A stretch of 64,000 nucleotides of DNA from assembly GCA_035772405.1 (NCBI GenBank), contig JAYKKM010000057.1, positions 752,001 to 816,000 of the forward strand, read 5' to 3'. The position numbers and the translations under genes are program-made. This stretch comes from Chrysogorgia sp. JL179-B06. Lineage: Eukaryota; Cnidaria; Anthozoa; Scleralcyonacea; Chrysogorgiidae. The notes under the pieces are model-generated. The model was given only the letters and a program-made list of their open reading frames with translations, was not told where the DNA came from and ran no database searches. How positions within the stretch are numbered: the stretch's first letter is position 1; each line of letters begins with the position of its first letter. Positions 11,811-22,313 of the stretch are shown piece after piece.

Positions 11811-12697
11811 CGGATAATTATGTGTTGTAGTTGTCGTGGATATCACGTATATACAAAGGTAATTTGGTAGATTAAGAATATACACAACATAAGTCGTTTA
11901 CAAAATTTTTCAAGATAACAATACATCACAGATAACACATACAATCGCTTCTGCCCATAATCTATATTCTCCCACCGTCCACTTTCCTTTGTTGAATTTG
12001 TATTAAAGATCGGCTGTAAATGTACTGTATAATAAAGCATAAAGCATGGCAGCAAAATTCCTAGCTCCTCTCCAAATCGTCCTGTTTGCCTTGTTACTAC
12101 GACTTAAGCTAATCCAAGACAAAAATGTAGTCGACGAGAACGACAAAGCCTTTAAATTATCGGTAATTGTTGCTCTTCGAAGTACGAAGTACACCATCTG
12201 GATGCTCGAACTGCATTCCGTAAAGTTATAGTCCGGGCGGTGAGTGAGGTAGGTATCACCTGAGCGGGTAATTTACGGGAGTAGGATTTTATAGACCAGT
12301 TTTTTACGTAGAACTCGAATCTGGATGTTATTCAGGCAGATGAGGCTGCTTTTAAGGGTTATAGCCTGATATTGGGCAATTTATACTAATTTCTGTGTAA
12401 AATCGTTAGTTTTAAATAATTTGTTATTATTACTAGGAATCCCAGCAAAACAAGTCTAGTAGACCAGTTTTGTATATAGAATCCAACTGGCGAAGTATTT
12501 TTTACAAAAAAATACAACTGAGGCTGTATTTCACTATATTCTCAATATAGCCTCGTTTTCATGCAAATATCTAATTTGATAAATAAATCGTGATGCTTAT
12601 CAATTCTACATTTGGAGGGGACATCCATATCTGAGTGTTACAACATTAAATATACTCAAAATTAACATTTTCTAATTGGTTAGTTACAGTATTTTTA
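11811..12697. other. no supported gene
   Basis: A short plus frame at 12046-12231 starts MAAKFLAPLQIVLFALLLRL, like a signal peptide, but an equally open minus frame covers it and no neighbour supports either. The rest is AT-rich. Confidence 0.35.
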
Positions 12698-14852
12698 TTA
12701 TTCATCATCCAAACTCGAGCTATATGCGTTGTCTTCCTCGTATCCATCATCACTTTCCCCATCACGCTCGACAAGTAGCTCCGTAACGTCGTCAGGATAG
12801 GCTTCAACGATCCATTCGGTCATTAAGTTAGGGAGCCAACCATGGAACTGTGGATCCATCAATGCCATAATTGGGTACCATGCGTTTCTCCAAATTGTAG
12901 CCACATAGTTTGCTCTGGCTGTGTGCTTTCGTAGACTACTGCCACATGGCGGCAAGAGGGAAATGTCAACAACCTTGTGCTCTTTGCTCATCTTTCTCCA
13001 GAAAATAGCTGATCTTGCCTCGTTCACTTGTCCGGAGTCCAACCAATGCTTTCTTTTCCTGATTGGTAAGACCACACAAGTTCAGTTGAAGGAGCTTTCT
13101 TGTCTTGCCAGAACCGTTATCGATGTAGACTTCCACATTCCTGATTGGTTCCATTCCAAGTAAAATTATGGGAATATCGATATCACCAGAACTTGATCGT
13201 ACCACACAGGTTGTTGCTTGGTCATCACTGCTCCTTGCAACATGCTGAATCAAATACGCAATTTTAGTATCAGCCTCCTCGTGATCTGTTGCTAGTTCCA
13301 TCACAAAAAGAACCGTTTTGCGTTATCTTGAGGCAGGCGCTCCCCCTAGCGAAGTATACAACACGCTCTCCCAGTTGATTCCTATTTTGAACCCACACTT
13401 CTTCAATAAGCTCAAACAGTCGCTCTTTGTTGTCGCCGTTGCCAAGAAACTTCTTAAAATCGGCAGGTACACGCACATTCTCACTCCTAATAACAAACTT
13501 GTCGCTATCACCTCGGAGGTTTCGTTCACTGTTCTTTATTGATCGAACCTTGTACGTATCACATGCGTAGACGATGTTATACTGCCTTGGAAGATCTGAG
13601 AAGAGTCGTAATGCAATATCTTTAAACGTGTTAGGTACCTTAACCATGCTACGAATAATGGCCGCGAGATCGAGAATATAGACTCCGCGAGCATGTGGAT
13701 CATCGGGCAGTTGCCATCGATAGTGGGACTGGTGCAAGCGGGTAACACAAGGCTTTATCGATGTTTATCGCAGCATTCTGTTGTTGTGACTTGGCAGCAA
13801 GAAGACCAAGAATGTCCCACTGAACAGTGATTTCCTTAGATTTACCTTTCGCAGACACCTTTAGCTTCTTACTGACGTCCGTAAAACTCTTCCATTGAAC
13901 TCGTTTTGTGGGACTGAAATAAAGATCTTCCTCGGAACTCTCTGAGTTTAATCGCTCAAAGAATTTGTCTCTCAACAATGTTCCACGCTCTTGAACAGAC
14001 AAAAGGCTTTCTGCTACGTCGTCTGGTAAGGAGCTACCAGAGGCAAGGTTGTACAATTTGTTGTGGTCCAAGTCTGTCTTGAAGGGATCAATAAAGTCAT
14101 TCTTCAACACATTTACGATGTTGTTGACGTTGTTCTCCGATTTTGTAATTTCAGAACCACATAGACACTTTCACGGATTATTTTGGGCCTTGTTCACACA
14201 TGCTTGATTTAGAAGTGCGTCGACATATTCAGCTTGGAATGGTCTTGTGAGAACCCACTTCTCATAAGCACTATCCAGGGTTGTGAAGTTCTTGATACCA
14301 CCTATATAGAAAATAAATAACTAATAGTTAACATAATTTCTTTCATGATATCTACACCCACATATTTCACAAAAATTATTTATAGCTACAAAAGAAAATA
14401 TTATTGTAACAGTACCTGTGGTTTTCGAGTTCTTCATAAACGTCTGCTCGCCAGCACCATCAATGGATTGTCTGATGTTTAGACTATTACGACATACCGA
14501 GAATCCCTTGTCCTGCAGCTCTTCCATTTCACCTGGGTGAGTCTCATTCAAATTCTCAGACTGAAGACAATAGTATGCGCCATAACATGCATAGTTTTGC
14601 TTATTTGTGGAAAAGCAGAGCGAGATGAACTCTCTCCAGCAGTGAAGCCTCAGTTGCAAATCATTCATGTTAACTGAGAAGTGCAGTTTGTGTTGCCTTT
14701 CTACTAGATATAAGTATTTCATCCAGAACTGCGCAGTGTTTCCCTGGTAACCCTGAAGACATTCCATCTTTTTCTTCATGGATATATTCACCACCCAAAG
14801 TAAGTCGGGCTTCCTTACTTTCTTGTAACTTCTTAAATGTATCTTCATTCAC
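12698..14852 (-). pseudogene. decayed PIN-like (FEN/XPG-type) nuclease-family gene
   Basis: The parts read in order on the minus strand. An upstream exon (about 14790-14416) contains NTAQFWMKYLYL and a segment ending SKTTG, then donor ACAG|GTACTG. A 114-bp intron follows. The main exon starts at 14301 after TTTTCTATATAG, with the codon phase matching across the junction. It carries LTRPFQAEYVDALL, CYPLAPVPLS, VKVPNTFKDIALRLFSD, then HEEADTKIAYLIQH, VRSSSGDIDIPII and YIDNGSGKTRK, and finally VVDISLLPPCGSSLRKH. The HEEADT and SGDIDI acidic blocks are the metal-binding type of a PIN fold. It matches, from memory, an uncharacterised multicopy family of marine invertebrates. Decay: an in-frame TGA at 14173-14171, a frameshift near 13710, and a deletion joint near 13038 that shifts frame and removes the segment expected after KKALVGL. 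Confidence 0.75.
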
Positions 14853-15129
14853 TGAGGTAATTATTTCATTTGTAGCACCAACCGCTAACCTGTAATGGGA
14901 AGTGAGAAAAAATAATGCATATTTTCATGTATATCCGATCAAGTTAGTTTATGATGTTTAATATCCTGGGTAATCGAAAATAGAATAGTGATGAGCTAGA
15001 ATACTCGCAGTCATAGACGAGTTCGCGCCAATAGCCAGTTCAATTGATTCGAGACGCTGCTCCATTCGCGACAACACTTATGTTGTTGAAGACTGCATTT
15101 TCTCCATCACCTGATAACGATAAACAACA
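14853..15129 (-). other. possible upstream coiled-coil exon of the PIN-like gene
   Basis: On the minus strand about 15105-14985 reads VMEKMQSSTT, a stop, then VLSRMEQRLESIELAIGANS, a heptad-like coiled coil. It could be a decayed upstream exon of the PIN-like gene. The in-frame stop and lack of clear splice sites keep this weak. Confidence 0.25.
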
Positions 15130-15343
15130 TTATTAATGAAATGTCTCATCGTTCGCATGATCCAATGCGTTTTTCTTTCAAACCAAGACTTTTCGTCCTT
15201 TTGACATTTTACCTAACTGTGCCAGTGGAAAGGCATAAATGCTCGAATTAGGTTAGGTAAAAATATCAAAAGGACGAAAAGTCTTCGGGATGTTTGAAAG
15301 AAAAACATATTGGACATGCGAACGATGAGACATTCATTAATAA
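15130..15343. repeat. fold-back repeat with ~90-bp arms
   Basis: Left arm 15130-15217 and right arm 15250-15343 are inverted near-copies (for example CTTTTCGTCCTTTTGA against TCAAAAGGACGAAAAG), with about 32 bp between them. No ORF is present. It is probably a palindromic non-autonomous element. Confidence 0.75.
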
Positions 15344-15364
15344 ACTGAAAAGATATACATAACG

Positions 15365-16032
15365 TACTGCTATTAAAGTACTTACGCCGGTCCAGTTTTG
15401 GACTGCCAAATAATTATTTTCCAAAACATCAACCCTTTTGCTCATATGGCATCGCACTCCAGCGTCTTGACGAGAAGCTGTTCTTTATACTCGTTTAGCA
15501 ACACCCAAAAAAAATTTTTTTTAGAAAAGTTATATTTTATTCTGCAGAAGTTATATTTTAGACGTGTTCGATTTAACACGGACTAGTAGAATCATTAACT
15601 TTTAGCACTTATAATAATAATAAAGACGTATTAGGAGCATTATACAATAGTCTCAATGCTCTTACAATATATTCTTAATGTTACTTATAAAACTAATTAC
15701 AGTTTCATTATAAAATAAAGCCTACTACATATATTACCACTGAATAAAAAAATATTAATAAAATCAAAGGTTTGCGGTTATACACCATGTTTATTTTAAA
15801 GATAAAATTTGCTGAGCTTTCGTCCCGTAAACTCAGGACTTCGTCAGAGCGTGACTAAACGTGAACTGGTAAAAACAACAATTAGTATTTATTTCAGAAA
15901 CTGCTGCATGTGAAACTATCCTTATTGCTGCTTGACGCTGGAGTGCGATGCCATGAGCAAAAGGGTTGATGTTTTGGAAAATAATGATTTGGCAGTCCAA
16001 AACTTGACCGGCATAAGTACTTTAATAGCAGC
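15365..16032. repeat. inverted repeat element, ~100-bp arms, 470-bp core
   Basis: Arms 15365-15466 and 15934-16032 are inverted copies (CTGCTATTAAAGTACTTA matches the complement of the other end). Both arms can be read as a short coiled peptide (MSKRVDVLENN...) so they may derive from an exon. The core is AT-rich and contains the hammerhead-like motif at 15811-15850. Confidence 0.7.
15811..15850 (-). ncRNA. hammerhead-ribozyme-like motif
   Basis: Read on the minus strand: GCT, CTGACGA, an extra A, GTCCTG, a 6-nt loop, CGGGAC, GAAA, GCTC, AGC. GCT/AGC can form stem I (3 bp), GTCCTG/CGGGAC stem II (6 bp with one G-U), and AG/CT a minimal stem III with a CUC cleavage triplet. The extra A between CTGACGA and stem II departs from the canonical core, so activity is doubtful. 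The layout parallels the better motifs in the Penelope-like element of this window. Confidence 0.4.
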
Positions 16033-16434
16033 AATTAGTATTTATGTCATTACTAGGATGTACATGTAGTTGGTACAAGCTCGTGCGTCAGTCGGTTGAA
16101 GTGAGCTTACATGCCCTGTAAAATTTTCTGCTTTCTTTCCGTTGCAAATGCCTGCTGCAGAAAGTCAACGATTGGTAGAAAGAATAGCCCATTTTGTAAG
16201 AATCGAAAGGAATCTGTCACGCGCAAGAAAGGTGACAAAACTGCGGGTAAAGAGGCCGAATCGTGTGGTTTTACTTTGCGTTTTTTTTTCGCACATCGAC
16301 AGTAGCGTGAGAAACACTTTCAGCTAAGGCTCAGCCAGATGAGTTTTGAGTCGCATAAGACACATATTTAAGCGTGCGTTTCCTTCCAAGGCCTTACGGA
16401 GATAAGACCCTGGGAACGAGGTTGCCCTCACCAA
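16033..16434. other. no supported gene
   Basis: A short plus frame (16148-16325) beginning MPAAESQRLVERIAHFVRIE is arginine-rich and protein-like, but a second frame is also open and no neighbour or splice site supports it. Confidence 0.3.
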
Positions 16435-16640
16435 ACGGACAGATATGATGCAGATATATGCAACAGCACTGCATAACATATGTAACATATCTGCAGAAAA
16501 CATCTGTTACATATCTGTAACATATAGGAATTTGGCCCCCTAAACATATCTGTCACAGATATGTGACAGATATCTGTAACATATCTGCAACAGATATATC
16601 TGTCACAGATATGTGACAGATACTGTTTAAAAGCTGGTAA
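16435..16640. repeat. ACAGATATGT-type palindromic repeat block
   Basis: The words ACAGATATGT, ACATATCTGT and CTGTCACAGATATGTGACAG recur throughout. The block begins with a CTCACCAAAC edge. A related block with the opposite orientation of that edge lies at 29655-29865. Confidence 0.65.
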
Positions 16641-16985
16641 TACAAATCTGTCATGTTTAATACACATCATAAAAAATTGATAGCTAGTACCATTTATGTA
16701 TACCAATGTATTTATTGACGAATCACAACTACATTCTCCATTTAAAGATGAAATAGTAAATATATAATAGACAACTGATAGCTGGCCAGTTCACACACTC
16801 CAATTTGTTTGATCAGATTCTTCTCCTGATGCATATGATCTACCGACAAGAATAACTGACTAACTTTTGTATGTTCATATACAAAGTAAATCAGATACAT
16901 CAGCAGAATTAAACTTGACCAATTGGACCATGTGAACAGGCCTTTCAATATAAGCACTTACAAATATTTAATTAATTTACATTAA
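16641..16985. other. unique-looking AT-rich DNA left of the duplication
   Basis: No gene is seen. This is the sequence immediately outside the left copy of the 1.57-kb direct duplication. Confidence 0.4.
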
Positions 16986-18558
16986 AATAAATAAACTGAA
17001 ATTCTTAATGTTTTTAAAAATATCACATGTAACACATATTGACATTAGTGTTACTTGAGGCTTTCCCAATAAATTTACAACAAAATCAGAATAAAGAACT
17101 ATCTTTTTTAATTGTAACAATGTCAAGCAAAGACACGGGTATTTAAGAAAAAGGCTTTATTTACATACATGACATTCAATTTTTACAGTTGATTCCATAT
17201 TACCTTACTTACAGTATATTGTTAAGTTAATCAAGAACATGTAAAGAAACTATTTATTCAGAAACTAGCAATGATAGCCAATTAAATAAATTATAAACTC
17301 TACATCAAAGCACAACATATTGTATCAATAAAGTAAATAGAAGTAATTTCTGTGAAGTTGATCGTCCAGGTAAGTAGTCTTGAGAAAGACTATTGTTTAC
17401 AACAGTAATAGTATACTTTTTAATTAGAACTGACAATCAACTTTGTTAGTTCCTAAGCTTCGAACAATGGATTACCAGACGACCTGTCAAAACCATGTCA
17501 TCTTTTGTTATAAGCATGAGAACTGAGAACACTGATTGGTCAGTTTTAATTAAAATATATATAGACTTTTGTAATCATGCCCTCAGTTAGTCAATTTGTG
17601 CAGTGACTATACTGTAAATAATAATGGTAAACCTATTTTCTCTATAAATTAAATTTAAACACTACATGCACAGTTTGTTATTTAGAGTACATCTTACTTC
17701 TATGTTTTGCCATAAATGTTATTATTTCTGGATCATCCATTTGTCTTGTAGACAGCTTTTGATTACTATTTGAAGAATGGTTTCAACAATGTTTGCCATC
17801 TGTTCAATATTGGATCTATCTTAAAAAAAATTGAAATTCAAAAATTATTCTCCAGCAATATAGTTTATACCACACTTTTTCCAAGTCACCGACACAGATA
17901 TTTAAGATTAATTTTAGACCAATGTTATTAATATCCAGTATTATAACAACTAAAATATTATATTACAGAACATGTATATAAATTCTGAAATATTTATATA
18001 ATACATGCAACTACCTCTATACACAGCATTACATTCTCCCAATTTATATATTTAATACGACTGCACTTTTTTTCACATAAAACATTGTGATAATACATAT
18101 ACAACCATATATGTACAGTATATAAATTCTGAATCACGGTTAGTGATCAAACATGTATAATATACAATTGGTAATATTTGGCATTTCACTCGATCAAACT
18201 ACATGTTGAAAGGATTTATGGTGAAGGAAAATTTCGAGTGTTGGAATACACACATTTTAAGACCAAACCGGGACCAGTTGCGAAAAATGCAACTTCAAGG
18301 CCTTCCGGCTGGAATTGAACCCTCGATGCTAATGCAGTGCTCTGACCACTGAGCTACGGAAGCCGTTGCCGTGAGCCTAGTATATTGGATTTGGTTTATG
18401 CATGATAACAAGAATTATCCAGACCTCTTTCAGCCTTCAACTTTGGCAGATAACATTGACCTTGGTCTGGTGAATTATTGATATCAAGGCAGTCATTTCC
18501 ATAGAATACTGTGAATTATTGGATGGGGTGTACAAAATTAAAATTATTGGACGCTGAT
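16986..18558. repeat. left copy of 1.57-kb direct duplication flanking the PLE
   Basis: This 1,573-bp block is repeated almost exactly at 25067-26638, in the same orientation. The few differences are small indels and substitutions (CACATGTAAC here against CACGTAAC there). It begins AATAAATAAACTG and ends GGACGCTGAT, where the PLE's terminal repeat starts. No ORF is convincing. It ends in a tRNA-derived sequence. Its position outside the terminal repeats on both sides makes it a very long target-site-like duplication or a product of recombination. Confidence 0.85.
18180..18364 (-). repeat. tRNA-derived SINE-like sequence (left copy)
   Basis: The minus strand of 18299-18364 reads like a tRNA gene: GTAGCTCAGTGGTCAGAGC (A-box region, D stem GCTC/GAGC) and GGTTCAATTCC (B-box), with a partly paired acceptor CTTCC/GGAAG. 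The anticodon and T stems pair poorly, so it is not a functional tRNA. A tail of non-tRNA sequence follows down to about 18180. This is the organisation of a pol III-transcribed SINE. Confidence 0.6.
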
Positions 18559-18718
18559 TTTTTAGTTGGGATGTAGGTAATTGGACCAACACTGGGGTTA
18601 CTATTATGTAGATGAGTGTGTATTTAGCATAGCATGCGGCATTTGGCCTATAACTAAGACTGAAATGCGCACCTTGGCAAATAGGATATGTAGGCGTAGT
18701 TTCTATCGTTGTCTGGTT
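18559..18718 (-). repeat. extra 157-bp tandem unit at the PLE end
   Basis: This unit duplicates the first unit of the adjacent pseudo-LTR (GTTGGGATGTAGGTAATTGG at both). Counting it, the left end has three related ~157-bp units (the third diverged), whereas the right pseudo-LTR has two. Confidence 0.8.
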
Positions 18719-19819
18719 TTTGAGTTGGGATGTAGGTAATTGGACCAACACTGGGGTTACTATTATGTAGATGAGTGTGTATTTAGCATAGCATGCAGCA
18801 TTTGGCCTATAACTAAGACTGAAATGCGCACCTTGGCAAATAGGATATGTAGGCGTAGTTTCTATCGTTGTCTGGTTATTGAATTGGGATGTGCTGTAGG
18901 TAATCCGACCAACACTGGGTTGCTATTATGTAGATGAGTATGTATTTAGCATAGTATGCGACATTTGGTCTATGGCTAAGACTTAAATGCGCACCTTGGC
19001 ATATATGTAGGCGTAGTTTCTATCTTTGTCTGGTTACGGCGCTGGACAATGAAGTGTACTAAACTGTTATAGTATATATGCATAAAATCATCATAAAGAC
19101 AAGAATAAAGATGCGTATTGTATTGTATATTGTGTAGATTCTTTGGGACACAACCTTCTACAATTGTTTCGACCTTCTTTCTGTGGTCTCCTCAGGAAGG
19201 ATTTTGGGGTTGGGTGTTGATGTTATTTAGTTGTAGTTGGAAAATAAACAATAAATAGTATAGTGCCATAGAGAAATACTAATAAATAAACGTAAAAGTG
19301 TATGCTTACCAAAATTGTTGTTTGTTTTCGACGAAAGTCCGACACGTCGCACCATTGTAGTAAATCCGTAAGAACGCGTGAGGTGTCTCTGGTAAGTCGT
19401 TAGAGACGCAGTAAGGTCGTTTAATTGTCAGTTGTGGTTTAAGTAGTTTAAAAGTGTAATGTGATTCGTTCTAGAGTTCGTAAGGTCTAATTTTAGTGTC
19501 GGAAGTTGTCGGATGAATGTCGTGTCAGTGTTTCTGTATGGGGGTCTGGAGATCACTAAAATCTGATTGGTAAAATGGCCGCCAAACATTCACAGCGAAG
19601 TTGTAGGATGAAAAAGATTGGATAATTTTATTGTGTGCGAAATACTGTTCTATGGAATAACAACACCATAAAAGACCATCAATGGTAATTGTGTGTGAAC
19701 TATAAATCAAATGGAACAACGCTGGATGTATATAGATTCTTACATGGAAAATTGTAGATTATATTAAAATAGTCTGGCTTTGGTCTTTGTAAAGGCCAGA
19801 GAACGAAGATGAGTCTTGT
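18719..19819 (-). mobile_element. left pseudo-LTR of Penelope-like element
   Basis: This 1,101-bp block is repeated in direct orientation at 23965-25065 with near identity. Because the element's genes read on the minus strand, this is the downstream copy. It contains two ~157-bp sub-repeats, a hammerhead core (19154-19200) and a 9-bp-stem hairpin near its inner end (TCTGGCTTT...GGCCAGA). Long terminal direct repeats with hammerheads are known for Penelope-like elements. Confidence 0.85.
19154..19200 (-). ncRNA. hammerhead ribozyme (left copy)
   Basis: On the minus strand the order is CCTTC (stem I), CTGAGGA (core CUGANGA), GACC, a 10-nt loop, GGTC (stem II), GAAA (core), ACA/TGT around a 2-nt loop (stem III, its first A being the last A of GAAA), cleavage triplet GTA, then GAAGG closing stem I. 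All core bases and all three stems are present (5, 4 and 3 bp). The very short, self-complementary stem III is typical of Penelope-element hammerheads, which are thought to work best as dimers. It would cut element RNA at the GUA. Confidence 0.8.
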
Positions 19820-20399
19820 TATACACATTTTTGATATTATAGTATATTAGTGCAGATATAATGGCTAAGATAAAAATATACAGCTATAGTAGTGTAAATG
19901 TTTGGACGAAAATAATGGTATCAATTGAAAACCTGCACATTTTTTATGGACAGTTGATAAGTTGTAGTGAGAATATTATATGTATAAGGCTTTAGAGGAT
20001 CTTGATATCATTGTACAATTGGTACGGTGTGTGTTATCGAGTGACAGAGTATTTTAGTTTTAGTAACAGTGTAGTTTTTAAATCAATAAATGGATATATT
20101 TACTGTAATGTATTGGTATAAAATAAATGTTTTGGAGGAATATCAAGTTTTGGAGTCTTTGTTAATGGTGATATCTTCTAGCTTGACCAGTAGTTGTTGA
20201 TGATTTGCTGTGGTTGATACACTGTAGGTTGTTCATCTTCTTTGAACTTGGATGTAAACATCGACTGATATATAGGACCAACGTTGGAAACCTTGCAGTG
20301 GAGATCTTTGAGTCATTGAAATATGATGTATAGCTGAGTACTTGGAGTAAGTTGATTGTTGTTAAAGTTGTGTGTATGTTGTTGTGTATGTAGTTGGTT
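19820..20399 (-). other. 3' untranslated part of the PLE
   Basis: Between the RT stop codon and the downstream pseudo-LTR there is about 580 bp of AT-rich sequence. I looked here for the GIY-YIG endonuclease and its upstream cysteine motif and found neither in any minus frame. Confidence 0.6.
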
Positions 20400-22313
20400 T
20401 TAGTCTGTTGTAATGTTATTTTGTAATTTGGCACGAACAAGGGAATCTTTAAGATTCTTATTTCTTTGATATGCCACAATTGGTGCTTCTGGCCATAGAA
20501 TGCGCAATGTGGGATCTTGTTCTATTATGTGCCAGTGTTTACGTAGTATTTGTCCAATGTGTGTTGTGTTGTTATTATATGGGATAGAAAAGATTGGACT
20601 GTTGTTGTTGTTATTTTTTGGTTGTTGGTTGTTTAGTAGTTCAGGCTGTGAGTATTGTTTTGCTTGTTCAAAAGCCTTGTGTATTGTTTCTCGTTTGTAT
20701 CCACGGTTAATTAGTATAATAGCTAAGTTGTCAAGTCTTTTATGCAATAGTGTATCATCTGTAATGATGCGGCGATATCGAAGTGCCTGACTAAAGATGA
20801 TACCATTTTTGCAAGACGTTGGGTGAAAAGAGTTGCTGTGTAATAATAGTGTTCTGTCTGTTGGTTTAATGTAAAGGTCTGATTCCAGTTTGTTGTTGTT
20901 ATTGATGTAAATTGTTGTGTCGAGGAAATTTACAGATTTAGAAGAGTATGTGTAATCAAACTTAATTGTTGGGTGAAAGTTGTTGAGATATTCTAAAAAC
21001 TCATTAAGGGTGTCAATACCATGCGTCCACAAAGCAAATATGTCATCAATGAATCTTATCCACTCAAGTGGAATTAGTTCATTTGGTGCATTGAGAAGCA
21101 TTTGTTTTTCTAGGACTGCCATGAATATATTAGCATATGTTGGGGCCATAGGAGAGCCCATTGCTGTCCCATGAATTTGTAGAAAGTATTCGTTGTTGAA
21201 TGTAAAGAAGTTGTTGTTTAGTATGAGTGAGAGTATTTCAGTTATGGTTTGTGGGTCTGTATTGTACGAGTTGTCCATACTTAACATATCAATACAGGCT
21301 TGAATGCCTTCTTCATTGGGTATGTTAGTATATAAGCTCTTGACATCTATTGTAATAAGTATTATGTCTGTTGGTAGTTCGTTGTTGAGGGAGAATATCC
21401 GTTTGAGAAAGTCTGTTGTGTCCTTAACATACGAATCGATGTTGTTCATTAGTGGTTTGAGAAGGTGATCAGCATATTGTGAAAGGCTGACTGTCGGACC
21501 TTCACAGCCAGATATGATCGGTCTCCCAGGTATGTCAGGTTTGTGTATCTTAGGAAGAAGATATAATGTTGGAGTCCTTGTTGTTGTTTGTGGGAGTAGA
21601 AATTTGTATGTTGTATTGTCAATTGTATTGTTATTGTACATTTGATTTACAAGTGTTAAGATATTGTGTTGTAGTTGTGGTGTTGGGTCGTTGGGAATGG
21701 CACGGTAGTGGTTAGTGTTATGTAACTGTTTGTAAGCTTCAGTCAGATAGTCTTTCTTGGGCCAGATGACAATGGCTCCACCCTTATCTGCTGGTTTGAT
21801 TATGATGTCATTGTTGTTTTTAAGTTGGTTAATCGAGTTGAGTTCATCGGATGAAATGTTTTCGGCTGGGTTAGTTTGTGTGTGGTTAGTCTTTAAGTCA
21901 TGATATACTCGTGCAATATATTCAGTTAGGTTAGAGTTGTCTGGTGGAGGTGGTGAAAATTTTTTGTTGGGTGTTTTAAAAGGATGTCTGGTAGCATTGT
22001 TATTTCCAAAGAAGTATTTGAGGTGCATATTGCGGCGGTATGTGAGAAATGAGTTGTAAACTGTGTTGTAATTGGTAGGTTTTGGGGATGGTATAAATTT
22101 GAGTCCTTTGGAGAGAAGGTTGACGGTGGGTTTTGGTAGTGGGGTATTGGAAAGATTGACGACGGAATTGTTTATAAGTTGGTTGTGAACTTTTTTGTGT
22201 AATTTACTCTTGCTTTTGTACTTGTTGTTGTTGTGGTTACGTTTCATATTAGTATGTCTGATTAATTTGTTTTTGTTGTAGATCGTTGATTGTGTAATTG
22301 GTGTGTTGGTCAC
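20400..22313 (-). CDS. Penelope-like element reverse transcriptase (ORF3)
   Basis: A 637-codon frame with PLE-type RT signatures in order: VVNLSNTPLP near residue 51, the diagnostic DKGGA at 176-180, YLLPKIHKP at 251-259, TIDVKSLYTNIP from 321, MGSPMAP at 385-391, and the catalytic FIDDIF at 421-426. The C-terminus ends NLKDSLVRAKLQ, where PLEs with endonuclease normally continue into a cysteine motif and GIY-YIG domain; here a stop follows. The element therefore resembles endonuclease-lacking PLEs, or has lost it. The frame is uninterrupted. Its first codon overlaps the previous stop as GTGA; the first ATG is residue 23 (22247). The product would copy element RNA into DNA at a free 3' end. 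Confidence 0.9.
   Translation of the reverse strand: MTNTPITQSTIYNKNKLIRHTNMKRNHNNNKYKSKSKLHKKVHNQLINNSVVNLSNTPLPKPTVNLLSKGLKFIPSPKPTNYNTVYNSFLTYRRNMHLKYFFGNNNATRHPFKTPNKKFSPPPPDNSNLTEYIARVYHDLKTNHTQTNPAENISSDELNSINQLKNNNDIIIKPADKGGAIVIWPKKDYLTEAYKQLHNTNHYRAIPNDPTPQLQHNILTLVNQMYNNNTIDNTTYKFLLPQTTTRTPTLYLLPKIHKPDIPGRPIISGCEGPTVSLSQYADHLLKPLMNNIDSYVKDTTDFLKRIFSLNNELPTDIILITIDVKSLYTNIPNEEGIQACIDMLSMDNSYNTDPQTITEILSLILNNNFFTFNNEYFLQIHGTAMGSPMAPTYANIFMAVLEKQMLLNAPNELIPLEWIRFIDDIFALWTHGIDTLNEFLEYLNNFHPTIKFDYTYSSKSVNFLDTTIYINNNNKLESDLYIKPTDRTLLLHSNSFHPTSCKNGIIFSQALRYRRIITDDTLLHKRLDNLAIILINRGYKRETIHKAFEQAKQYSQPELLNNQQPKNNNNNSPIFSIPYNNNTTHIGQILRKHWHIIEQDPTLRILWPEAPIVAYQRNKNLKDSLVRAKLQNNITTD

Noticed and set aside
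12046..12231. Small secreted protein starting MAAKFLAPLQ
   Set aside because: Signal-like N-terminus only; the opposite strand is equally open and there is no supporting splice site or homologous pattern.
18299..18364. Functional tRNA gene with AGC anticodon
   Set aside because: D stem and boxes fit, but the anticodon and T stems pair badly and a SINE-type tail follows.
20500..20790. Plus-strand cysteine-rich ORFs opposite the PLE genes
   Set aside because: They are complementary-strand shadows of the RT frame, caused by its AC-rich coding strand.
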